Assembly (NCBI GenBank): GCA_020152595.1
Contig: JAIGNY010001856.1
Span: 2,180,001-2,244,000, forward strand
Source of the DNA: Chiridota heheva
Lineage: Eukaryota > Echinodermata > Holothuroidea > Apodida > Chiridotidae
DNA length: 64,000 nt
Reading direction: 5' to 3'
The notes below the pieces were generated by a model. It ran no database searches. It was not told where the DNA came from and saw only the letters and a list, made by a program, of their open reading frames with translations. The position numbers and the translations under genes were made by a program. Positions 1-9,724 of the stretch are shown here, piece by piece (position 1 is the first letter of the stretch; the number at the start of each line of letters is the position of its first letter).

Positions 1-213
1 ATATATTTATATATATAAATATATACATATATATATTGACAATCAGTTTGATATTGGCAATCAGTGGTGAAAAGTGAAGGGTCCAACCGTGGATTTTGAT
101 GTCTGTTTCAAAAGTGCGTGAGAGGGGGTGGGGTTTTGGAAGGGCCACGGTCCTTATGGCGTGGCGACACCACTAATGGTAAACAGAGCTAGAGTCATAT
201 GGGCCGCAATTTT

Positions 214-219
214 ACTTAC
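214..219 (-). other. Splice donor of the K2P exon
   Basis: GTAAGT in minus sense follows ATT G, so the intron interrupts the glycine codon of the first TIGYG filter in phase 1. Positions 1-213 are then intron; they start with an (AT)n run and show nothing else. Confidence 0.85.
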
Positions 220-577
220 CAATTGTGGTAATGGTCGTCATACAAAAAAGCATCGCACTAGAAAGATGCCATGGATCTATTTTATCATCAAGCTCCACGT
301 CAAGCCGACCAGGGATAAAATCTGGATGTGATGCCGTTTTTATCAGTTTATCTAGTAATTCACTAATATCTATGTCACTTCCATTTAAAAACGACATTAC
401 GATTTCTTCCTTGATTGTATCTTCATTGTGTTGGAAGTTTTCCACCATAATCTTTTCATTTTGTCTCTCTATCAGTACGAATGCAATGCTACCAAAAAGG
501 AGGTAGATAAAGTACGCAATGACGAGGCATAAATGAGGCAACGCGGCTTTGGCAGATACCCTTCCAGAAGAAAGCAT
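220..577 (-). CDS. Two-pore-domain potassium channel (K2P/KCNK), first coding exon
   Basis: This exon encodes the N-terminus of a K2P leak potassium channel, a plasma-membrane dimer that sets resting potential. The 119 complete codons show a short cytoplasmic start, then TM1 at about residues 14-36 (ending FVLIERQNE, typical of K2P TM1 running into the cap). A charged, helical extracellular cap follows, with an NGS sequon at residue 65. The first pore loop comes last, with MTTITTIG at residues 113-120, the start of the TTIGYG selectivity filter. The frame stops just after a consensus GTAAGT donor (214-219 in minus sense), which splits the first filter glycine codon in phase 1. The ATG at 577 has an acceptable context (GAAACAATG) and puts TM1 at the usual distance. 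The remaining exons lie beyond position 1. The subfamily cannot be fixed from TM1 and P1 alone. Confidence 0.9.
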
Positions 578-1089
578 TGTTTCGCTTGGTCCTTTAGAGA
601 CCTGGACGGTCCCCAGTGGGCCTTAAAAACTCAACAAAGAACAATTAAAGTTTGTATCCTTTTCCAAGATCAGACCGCAAACACAACCAAAATGTACTAA
701 TTATTCCAAAATAGTAACTTCAAAATGAAAACGTATAAGATTAAGATCACAATTTACCAGATCGCGAACTTTTCAGAACTGCTACATTTCAGCTTTGTTG
801 CAGTTCAGTTTTATCCACTTAATGTGTCTTTTCTAGAATACAAGTTCTTGTAGCTTCACTGAACAATTGACTAATCTTGAACGCATTTCTGCATGTAGGG
901 TCTTCACACGCCAGCTAGCGTAACAACTGAACAAAAGCAGGATTATCGGGCTGGTGCTTATTGACTGTAAAAGAGGTATCCTCAAGTGCTCGCTTTCACG
1001 TAACAAAGTTAAAGAGATATAACGGTTACCTTAAAACGATTGTCCAAAGAATTCTATAAAAGAAAATTCCCAAAGGGTTTGGAAGGGTT
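578..1089 (-). other. 5' flank of the K2P exon
   Basis: This should hold the 5' UTR and perhaps the promoter or an upstream intron of the K2P gene. I see no TATA box, CpG-rich block or clear splice acceptor that would settle where transcription starts. Confidence 0.3.
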
Positions 1090-1345
1090 ATCTATCTACT
1101 GTGGTGTAGCGATTATCATACCTGTCTACAGACCACGAGGCCCTGGGTTCAAGCCTGGGTTGGGTAGACACGCCAGTGCACCACAACTGGTTATCAAAGG
1201 CCGTGGACATTGACTTGGTTGTCGATGTTATGTCTGTCCGTACGTCGTACATGTGTTCTCGTCCGGGTCGTATTAAGCGTTTTGTGATAGCATTTGTACT
1301 ATCATAACCGAATACGCAGGCGACGGTCGTATTCAACTCTCTCTC
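1090..1345 (+). mobile_element. tRNA-Val-like SINE, near-complete copy
   Basis: The 5' part is tRNA-related: the A box lies in GTGGTGTAGCGATTATCA and the B box in GGGTTCAAGCC, with about tRNA spacing, and the D-arm and anticodon region most resemble tRNA-Val. A non-tRNA body follows (ACAACTGGTTATCAAAGG, CGTCCGGGTCGTATTAAGCG, ACTATCATAACC). The same body recurs at 1359, 15800, 21077 and, reversed, at 27325, which defines the family. The 3' part of this copy is shorter than in the others. Confidence 0.85.
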
Positions 1346-1358
1346 GGTTTGGAACCCC

Positions 1359-1553
1359 GGTTATCATTGTCTACGGACCATGAGGCCCTGGGTTCAAGCC
1401 TGGGTTGGGTAGACACGTCAGTGTACCACAACTGGTTATCAAAGGCCGTGGACATTGACTTGTTTGTCGATGTTATGTCTGTCCGTACGTCTCGTCCGGG
1501 TCGTTTGGTGATAATTTGTACTATCAAAGAATGTCATTGTAATTGTGTGTTTA
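1359..1553 (+). mobile_element. tRNA-Val-like SINE, 5'-truncated copy
   Basis: This is a second copy directly after the first, starting inside the tRNA-like head (GGTTATCATTGTCTACGG). It keeps the B box and the body and ends in ATGTCATTGTAATTGTGTG, the usual SINE 3' region. The head-to-tail position suggests a local tandem duplication or a second insertion into the first copy's tail. Confidence 0.8.
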
Positions 1554-3000
1554 ACGTTTGGAAGAAAGTGCAACAATATTTAGAGGACATGTAGAGGTTT
1601 TATATTCAGCACAAAGAGCTTTAAATTCTGAACAGAATAGTTAGTGATTATTGTCGAAAACACGTATATATTTCCCGGTAATAGGCTAGATCTCTTGTTT
1701 GATAAATTTTTGTTTATGTAAACTCTGCTGTGTATATGTAAAAGAATAAAACATATCACAATTGTAATGTAATTTTGTTCTAAAATCCTGTCACTGAAAA
1801 TCATCTGTTGCTAAATTTTGATTTGGTATGATGTGATTCAAAACCTCTTCGTCATATTCGGGCTTATACTCTCATTCAAAAAAAGTTGGAGAAGAATTGA
1901 ATTACAGTAGTCCTATGACATAGGTTTTCACTTATGACATAGGTTTTCGCTAAGTTCAAAATACTTTAAAATTGTCAAAATGGACATTTATCATGTTAAC
2001 ATGTAACAACATTTCTGACTGGCCATAAAAAAAAGTAAAAAAAATAACGTCAACCTATCAATACCCGCCGCAGAAGTGATTAGCACACTGTACATACACA
2101 CACACACACACACAATGCGTATAGTACGTACTTCAAAGTTAGAAACGATCTACAACCGAATGTGACGTGAAAGATATGAACATCGCTATTTTACGACGAC
2201 AAGATTGACTGCTTTTGTATAGCATATTTTCTTTCAATGATGCTCAAGCATATAATAAATGTAGGAAAGGGTACGTTGGGGTAGGGTGGAGGGGGTGCAC
2301 AGGCTTCGAAATCTTCCATCACCCCTGTACTCAAAATGTTGATTCATGTCCGCTGTTACTGATCCTCAGTCATTTAATCCACGTGACTTTTCACAGAAGT
2401 CTATGATGCGCCTATGTGCCGTAAGTCCTGAAATCGACATCCGTTGAATTAAATCGACCTACGACTCTTTACTTCTACATATGCAGGTTTCTCACTTTTG
2501 TTAGGGCCGTAAGGGCCGGGTATTGATGTATTCTGTATAATCTTAAGATTACCGACTGGGTTCCCTCTCTACCGTCTAAAGCATGTATCTGTTTTCTTTT
2601 TTAGAGGTAAATAGTCATTTGCAGCTCGCATTTCTTAAGTTTGAGATACCCCAAAAGACTTTGAATATGTGCAATACACAGCTTTTTAATAAACTAGGAA
2701 GATTACGAACAATCTGGTATAGCAGCATATAATTTTGCAATGATACAGACTACCCCCTTCTTTCTCCTCTTAAAAAAGGTCAAAAATGGATTTTGTGACA
2801 TTTTGGACATTGAGGGGAACGTGCCCACCATTCCCCCTCCTCCCCATTCCCCTCCTCCCCATGCCCCCTCCACCCCAGTGACGGCGCCACTGTCCTTATT
2901 TACGTTCCAAGTATAAGAGAGTGGGGAGAAAAGATTTATGTTGTCGGTCTGGTTTTCAAGACTGACTTTAAATTCCTTTCTTCGTTGTTTAAATGTTAGT
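1554..3000. other. Non-coding DNA with simple repeats
   Basis: No exon or element is recognised. There is a (CA)n run at 2093-2115 and a C-rich stretch at 2815-2880. It ends in CAGTGACGGCGCCACTG, which is nearly self-complementary and looks like a hAT terminus, but no partner end was found. Confidence 0.4.
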
Positions 3001-3039
3001 TTTGGTTGGGTGCTCGTGGGTATGCGGTAGGCCTAACGG

Positions 3040-3160
3040 TGGCTTAGCCAACCGCTGGTTACAGAACGTTGGCCAATGCTAGCATGCCAACCGTTGGTTA
3101 CAGACGCGTTGGTCCAGCGTTGGGCCAATGTTAGCGCGCCAACCCAACATAATGCCAACA
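3040..3160. repeat. Short direct repeat, about 55 bp, two copies
   Basis: Two degenerate copies of GCCAACCGNTGGTTACAG followed by CGTTGGCCAATG. The unit is rich in the inverted words CCAAC and GTTGG, so each copy can fold. Confidence 0.55.
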
Positions 3161-3500
3161 TGATATGTCAATCTTCGGTCAACGTAGTGTGCTATCTGTA
3201 AGGTCTTCGTTTTCACGTGCTTCCGGGCATTTCTTGGACAGCTTACTAGTAAAGAATTCCCCAAATCGCAACCAACGGTCATCACGGTCACGACGGTTTA
3301 GAGGAAATGTCAGATTGCTTATTTTGGGAGTTAGCGGCGTTGCCGGATGTGACTATAAACCTCCTGGCACCAGGGACGTAGCCAGAGGGGAGTCGAAGGT
3401 ACCACTTTCTAAAGTGGTACCTCCATGCTCTCACCTAATTTGTTTAAGCATAGCGATGCATGAAAGACGGTTTTGAGGTGATTGCGTGCCTAGAGCATAA

Positions 3501-3834
3501 CGTCTGAATGTAACACCCCTACATAGGTCAAACATTCTTGACGTTGATCTACAGATTAGTTGCATTTTATTCATTGTAGAGTTCGGTGCCACCCATTCCC
3601 CTCTCGCTTTCATTTAAAACTTTTTTTGTATTTGTCATAACTTTTAAACTATTAAGTGCTATTCGGATCATTTAAAAGACTTTCTCTTCAGGATGTAATG
3701 CTCTTTCATCTGGGTAAAACATCTTTACCTGTCCATGTAACTTTAACGGTGTGTCTCGTAAACCGAAGTTAGCATAGCATAGCATAGCATAGCATAGCAT
3801 ATAGCAAGGTTTAACGTCCCGAAAGCATCCAGTG
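3501..3834 (+). repeat. Dispersed repeat R334, longer copy
   Basis: Runs from CGTCTGAATGTAACACCCC to CCCGAAAGCATCCAGTG and includes a (GCATA)n microsatellite. A second copy at 4355-4652 matches along its whole length. The family is not recognised and no coding potential is seen. Confidence 0.85.
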
Positions 3835-3848
3835 CTGGACATCAAGAC

Positions 3849-3876
3849 GGCCACGGCCTTTGATAACCAGTTGTAA
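3849..3876 (-). mobile_element. SINE body scrap
   Basis: About 27 bp match the SINE body in reverse (GGCCACGGCCTTTGATAACC then AGTTGT) directly after R334. It is too short to place ends. Confidence 0.45.
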
Positions 3877-4100
3877 ACTCACTGGTTGCAGTCAAGTATT
3901 CAGACCAATAGTGCCCATGGGAAGAAAATAATGTCCCCTGCAGATAATCAACTGAACTCGCCCCTAATTTGCTAATTTTTGACGGCAGAAACTGGTTATC
4001 AAGTTCAAATTCATTGAATTCATATGGCGCATTACGATCTAAAAAATACTTATTTTAATCCACATGTAACAATCATGCAAATATATCTGACAGCAAAAGT

Positions 4101-4196
4101 AAAAAGAATAGTAAATATAATATATGGCAAAACTAGAGAATAAATGACAAAAAGAATAGTAAATATAATATATGGCAAAACTACAGAATAAATGAC
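4101..4196. repeat. 48-bp tandem duplication
   Basis: Two adjacent 48-bp units beginning AAAAAGAATAGTAAATA differ by one base (CTAGAG versus CTACAG), so the duplication is recent. Confidence 0.9.
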
Positions 4197-4354
4197 AAAA
4201 TTAAAAGCACAGGTATTAGGCCTATTGGCTTCAACGTGACTTTGCCTAAAATTGGGATCACTTCGTTACTGACTTAGATCCAGTTTTTCCACAATCTCTT
4301 ATGTATTTCCTTCCTTTTTTTGGGGCCCGAAAAGTGTGTGTGTGTGTGTGTGTG

Positions 4355-4646
4355 CGTCTGAATGTAACACCCCTACATAGGTCAAACATTCTTGACGTTG
4401 ATCTAAATTGCATTTTATTCATTGGATCACCCCTTCCCTCTCGCTTTCATTTAAAACTTTTTTTGTATTTGTCATAACTTTTAAACTATTAGTGCTATTC
4501 GGATCATTTAAAAGACTTTTTTCAGGATGTAATCTCTTTCATCTGGGTAAAACATCTTTACCTGTCCATTAACTTTAACGGTGTGTCTTAAACCGAAGTT
4601 AGCATAGCATAGCATAGCATAGCAAGGTTTAACGTCCCGAAAGCAT

Positions 4647-4652
<6 letters not shown>
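4355..4652 (+). repeat. Dispersed repeat R334, shorter copy in a (TG)n tract
   Basis: Second copy of the 3501-3834 repeat. It lies between two (TG)n runs (4335-4354 and 4651-4681). Nearly all differences from the first copy are small losses, adding up to about 36 bp. Confidence 0.85.
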
Positions 4653-4681
<29 letters not shown>

Positions 4682-4683
<2 letters not shown>

Positions 4684-5639
4684 TAGGGGGTGCTCCAATT
4701 TAGATAGGCATTTATGAGCATATTAATATATTAATAGCACAATGTTAGTCGTAGATATATAACTTGTATATTTCTCTCGATGTGTCCGTCTATAGGCATA
4801 GCCATAGCTGTCATTTTGCTGCCTTCGATCAAGGACTTACCAGATCCTTGCTCCACAAGGACTGACCAGATACTTGCTCCGATCATGGAGATATCATTTA
4901 AAACCAAATAGTACCTCCATGCTCCGATCAAGGAGACGCCTGGCTGCGATAACTAGAATGATCCTTTAAGGTTGACTCCAGACAAAGTCTCAAATTCAAA
5001 CAAATCCTGCAAGATTACGTAATCTTTCTTTGGATCAAGGTTGCCACACAAATTACCCTATGATTGGATTCATCGATCGTCACGCGTCTATTTGTCACAG
5101 CTAAGCCTCAGGCAGTTCAATTTAACTTTTACTATACCACGCGCCGATATTATCACCGTTTTGAATGCCCCGTCTTTGACTCCGCCTCCCAGGCGCATTT
5201 TCAAAAACAGTGCTGTTAGTGTAAGGGTTAAACACCCTAATTGCGCCATCGCTGCAAACATAGGCGGGATTTGTATTTGTGCGGGGGTAAGGGGGGGGGG
5301 GAGGAGGGGAGGAAAGGGGAGGTGGAAGGGGGAGGAATTTCCACTTGTTTTCAGAACAAGAAAAGGGATCTGACTTTTTTTTTACCGGTTTTGGGAAGGA
5401 GTGGGGCCTGACTTTTTTACCGGTTTTCTGAAGGGTTTCAAATTAAAGTATTTTGAGATAATTGGTATAGGCCTAAGAGAAGCACAGAAGCTTATACATC
5501 AGTACATGACATATTTAAACTATACAGTTATTCATTGTCATCCAAAGGGGGGAGTGGAGGGGGTGGGGACCGACCGCTCCACTGCTCCTCTGGCTACGTA
5601 TCTGTCATCATCGTCGTCGTCTCAACCCCAAGGTTAAAG
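4682..5639. other. Non-coding DNA, no recognised gene
   Basis: Open frames here are short and show no known domain. A duplicated ~30-bp phrase around GATCAAGGA/TTGCTCC lies at about 4825-4890, and G-rich runs lie at 5285-5335 and 5545-5570. Confidence 0.35.
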
Positions 5640-6085
5640 CCCTGTTAGGGACCAAAGGGACGAAGCCCCGGAAGTCCCGCATTTTTGTGATTTCGATAAC
5701 AGGAATTTGCTTAAACTTATGTCAACAGGTCAAATCCAGGACGAGGCCCTGCCTTTTTATAACAATTGTGTCAAATCAAAGGAGAAGCCCTGATAGGGGA
5801 CCAGGGGGAGAAGCCTCCGGAAGTCCAACGTTTCTTGTGATTTGATAACAGAAAATTGCTTAAAATTGTGTCAAACCTAGGGTCGAAGATCTGCGCCTCT
5901 CGTGATTTTGGTAGCAAAACATTATTTGAAATTTTGTCAGATCATAGGGGCGAAGTCCTCGGAAGCAGAAAATTGCTTTAAAATGTGTCAAATCCAGGGT
6001 CAAAGTCTTGGTAGGTCGAGGCCTCGGAAGCGTAGCGTTTTTGGCGATTATGGTAACAGAAAATTGATTAAAAATCGTAACAACT
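5640..6085. repeat. Degenerate tandem repeat, roughly 70-130 bp spacing
   Basis: About five diverged units share GGAAG, a TTTTTGTGATTTNGATAACAG core and AAATTGCTTAAAATTNTGTC. Spacing is uneven because of internal deletions, which marks an old array. Confidence 0.6.
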
Positions 6086-6794
6086 CCACTAACTGACTAA
6101 CAGACTAATACATTTTGGAACAAACGTTCAAATGTATAGGATCCCATTGACTACAATATATATTATGCAGTTATGTGTTTTTAGCTTGGGTGCAGGTATG
6201 AGCATGTTTTTGATTTTTGATGTAAGAATAAAGCTTTGAGAGAAAACATTTACAACATTTGTTTTGCAAATGATACAAGTTGCAGAAGTTGCGAATAAAA
6301 AGGATATGAAAATATATTCTCAGGAAACTTTTTTTGTACCCCGTGAGCATTCGGCGTCCTCAAAAAGCTCCACCGGGGAAGAAGAGAAGGGGGGGGGAAC
6401 CTGCCACCATGCCACTGCCCCCTGGATACGTCGCTAAAATAAGTCTCTCAGAGGTTTGAACCTGAATATCATATCAAATGACAATGTGGTTATAAATTGA
6501 TGCGAAATTAAATGTCAGTTGGACGTTGGGGCCCGGGAATTCCTGCGGCTGATAAGTTATATTCTGGACAGCTAAAAGAAAACCGGAAAACCGAAAGGTT
6601 AGGTGGTTTAGATGTAATCTTTCAAATATGCTATATAATAAATGGGGAGAGAGAGAGAGGGGGTGCTTAACATGATTATGCTGAAATTGCCATTAAGATT
6701 CCTTCGGGGTCGACACCCTGAAAGCCCTGCAACGTTTGGCGTGTAAATAAAATCTTCATTTTTTTGATACTCATTTAAAAAATGTTTTATTTAT
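6086..6794. other. Non-coding DNA, nothing recognised
   Basis: Contains a short (GA)n run near 6645-6660 and a G-run near 6390. No exon, RNA gene or element end could be supported. Confidence 0.35.
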
Positions 6795-8295
6795 TGTTCC
6801 CCCGTTCCTGTGCATATCGTACTGTGTACTGCGGGTCCCCCGTTCCTGTGCATATCGTACTGTGTAATACGGGTTCCCCGTTCCTGTGCATATCATACTG
6901 TGTACTGCGGTTTCCCACGTTCCTGTGCATATAGTGCTGTTTACATGCGATTCCCGCCGTTCCTGTGCATATCGTGCTGTGTACTGCGGGTTCCCCCGTT
7001 CCTGTGCATATCGTGTTGTGTACTGCGGTTTCCCCCGTTCCTGTGCATATCGTGCTGTGTACATGCGGTTCCTCCCGTTCCTGTGCACATCGTGTTGTGT
7101 ACTGCGGGCTCCCCCGTTCCTGTGCATATCATGCTGTGTACTGCGGTTGCCCCCGTTCCTGTGCATATAGTGCTGTGTACATGCGGTTCCTCCAATCCTG
7201 GGCAATTAGTGCTGTGTACATGCGGTTCCCGCCGTTCCTGTGCATATCGTGCTGTGTACTGCGGGTTCCCCCGTTCCTGTGCATATCGTGCTGTGTACTG
7301 CGGGCTCCCCCGTTCCTGTGCATATCATGCTGTGTACATGCGGTTCCCCCCGTTCCTGTGCATATCGTGCTGTGCACTGCGGTTTCCCCCGTTCCTGTGC
7401 ATATCGTGCTGTGTACTGCGGGTTCCCCCGTTCCTGTGCATATCATGCTGTGTACATGCGGTTCCCCCGTTCCTGTGCATATCGTGCTGTGTACTGCGGG
7501 TTTCCCCGTTCCTGTGCATATCATGCTGTGTACTGCGGTTGCCCCCGTTCCTGTGCATATAGTGCTGTGTACATGCGGTTCCTCCAATCCTGTGCAATTA
7601 GTGCTGTGTACATGCGGTTCCCGCCGTTCCTGTGCATATCGTGCTGTGTACTGCGGGTTCCCCCGTTCCTGTGCATATCGTGCTGTGTACTGCGGGCTCC
7701 CCCGTTCCTGTGCATATCATGCTGTGTACATGCGGTTCCCCCCGTTCCTGTGCATATCGTGCTGTGTACTGCGGTTTCCCCCGTTCCTGTGCATATCGTG
7801 CTGTGTACTGCGGGTTCCCCCGTTCCTGTGCATATCATGCTGTGTACATGCGGTTCCCCCGTTCCTGTGCATATCGTGCTGTGTACTGCGGGTTCCCCCG
7901 TTCCTGTGCATATCGTGCTGTGTACTGCGGGTCCCCCCGTTCCTGTGCATATCATGCTGTGTACATGCGGTTCCCCCGTTCCTGTGCATATCGTGCTGTG
8001 TACTGCGGGTTCCCCCGTTCCTGTGCATATCGTGCTGTTTACATGCGGTTCCCGCCGTTCCTGTGCATATCGTGCTGTGTACTGCGGGTTCCCCCGTTCC
8101 TGTGCATATCGTGCTTTGCACATGCGGTTCTCCCCCTTCCTGTGCATATCGTGCTGTGTACTGCGGGTTCTTCCGTTCCTGTGCATATCATGCTGTGTAC
8201 TGCGGGTTCCCCCGTTCCTGTGCATATCGTGCTTTGTACTGCGGATTCCCCTCGTTTCTGTGCATGTCGTGCTTTCTACTGCGGGTTCTCCCGTA
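6795..8295. repeat. 38-39-bp minisatellite, about 39 copies
   Basis: The unit is CGTTCCTGTGCATATCGTG then CTGTGTACTGCGGGTTCCC, with a variant carrying ACATGCGG. Variant units recur in order: the odd unit with TCCAATCCTG at about 7190 reappears about 393 bp later at about 7583, with the same neighbours, so a ten-unit block was duplicated. Because the unit length is near a multiple of three plus two, long open frames run through on both strands (up to 458 codons). They are repeat artefacts, not genes. Confidence 0.95.
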
Positions 8296-8840
8296 CCAAG
8301 TGTCCCCAATCACCATTCAAAACAATCTGCTAACATTTTGATTAGCATCTCTTCTTTTGTATATTCAGACGCGGGGCATTCCATTGTTTGCTCTCATGTG
8401 CTTGGATTTCAAGTTGTGCGTCTTGGTCAAACCATTGAGTTTCTTGAAGGAGGGAGGGGGTAGTTCCCAATTCCGTCTTCCTCCCCACCACCCCTCACAT
8501 TGTGGATGAGAAGTATGACTACAGCCATGTTGAGACGTTTTAGCTTCAATATCAAAGTGACATTACTTTAGTGTAGTCATAGCTGCCTATAGGCCCAAAC
8601 TGTACTTCAGAGCCTCACTTTTTCATCACCTATGCAAGTATAGGCAAAAAACACGGGGAGGGGGAGGTGGATATTTTCTTCCTTCCTTCCATATAAAGAA
8701 ATCCTGTAAAACAAATTTCATAAATTACTCTGGCATGTCTGGATTCAGAAACAATTAAATAGGAGTCCTTACAACTACACAAGCTGAAAATGCCAGTAAC
8801 AGTCTGGCATAGTCAAATTGACAGGCTTCGACTAAAATTC
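8296..8840. other. Unique non-coding spacer
   Basis: Sequence between two minisatellites. Apart from short pyrimidine runs (8670-8690) nothing is recognised. Confidence 0.35.
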
Positions 8841-9716
8841 TAACATGCTTAGGGTAGTAGGGACGTGGCTACAGGGGATACGGGTAGAATACCTGTAACA
8901 TACTTAAGGACGTGGCTACAGGGGATACGGGTAGAATACCTGTAACATGCTTAAGGACGTGGCTACAGGGGATACAGGTGGAACTCCTGTAACATGCTAG
9001 GGACGTGGCTACAGGGATACGTGTGGAATCCCTCCAACATGCTTAAGGACGTGGCTAATTGAAGCAAATTTCACGATAATGAAGGAAATTTACGACAATT
9101 GATGGAGATTTCCCGAAAATGGAAAATTTCCAGAAGAAAAGAACCCATGGAATCTGATTCTTTACCATTAATTCGTTAGAACTTCATTATTAGGGTTCGA
9201 AATGATACTTGGCACCCTGGAAAATTAATGTTGGCCCCCGCTTCCTATGCTCTGGGGACGTGGCTACGGGATACGGGTGGAATCCCTCCAACATGTTTAG
9301 AGACGTGGCTAGAGGGGACACGGGTGGAATCCCAGTAACATGATTAGAGACATCGTTATACAGCTGATACGGGTGGAATCCCTCCAACATGCTGAGGGAC
9401 GTGGCTATCGGGTATGTGGATGGAATCCCTCCTACATGCTTAGGGACGTGGCTAAAGGGGATGTGGATAGAGTCCCTGTAACATGCTAAGGGACAATCCC
9501 TGTAACATGCAAGGCTTAGGAACGTGGCTATAGGGGATACGCGTTGTAACATGCTTAGTGACGTGGCTACATGGGATATGGGTGGAATCCCTCCAACATG
9601 CTTAGGAACCTGGAAAAGGGATACGTGTGGAATGCCTCCACAAGCTTAGGGAAGTGGCTCCAGGGGATACGGGTGGAATCTTAGTAACATGCTATAGCGA
9701 CGGGCTAGGTGGAATC
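8841..9716. repeat. 47-bp minisatellite, block 1
   Basis: Unit of about 47 bp: GGGACGTGGCTACAGGGGAT, ACGGGTGGAATCCCTCCAAC, ATGCTTA. A ~185-bp non-repeat module (9055-9240, containing AGCAAATTTCACGATAATG) is embedded. The same module reappears in block 3 at about 28217-28460, showing that the blocks belong to one array. Confidence 0.92.
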
Positions 9717-9724
9717 CCTCCAAG

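Noticed and set aside
1100-1175. Functional tRNA-Val gene
   Set aside because: A and B boxes are good, but the arms do not pair well, and the sequence continues into a repeated SINE body found at other sites.
2860-2900. hAT terminus CAGTGACGGCGCCACTG
   Set aside because: No opposite end or target duplication was found nearby; the motif is nearly self-complementary and may be chance.
6795-8341. Very long open frames (up to 458 codons) on both strands
   Set aside because: They exist in several frames and both strands over a 38-bp minisatellite; the Cys/Val/Pro-rich repeat text is a by-product of unit length, with no start, splice or domain support.
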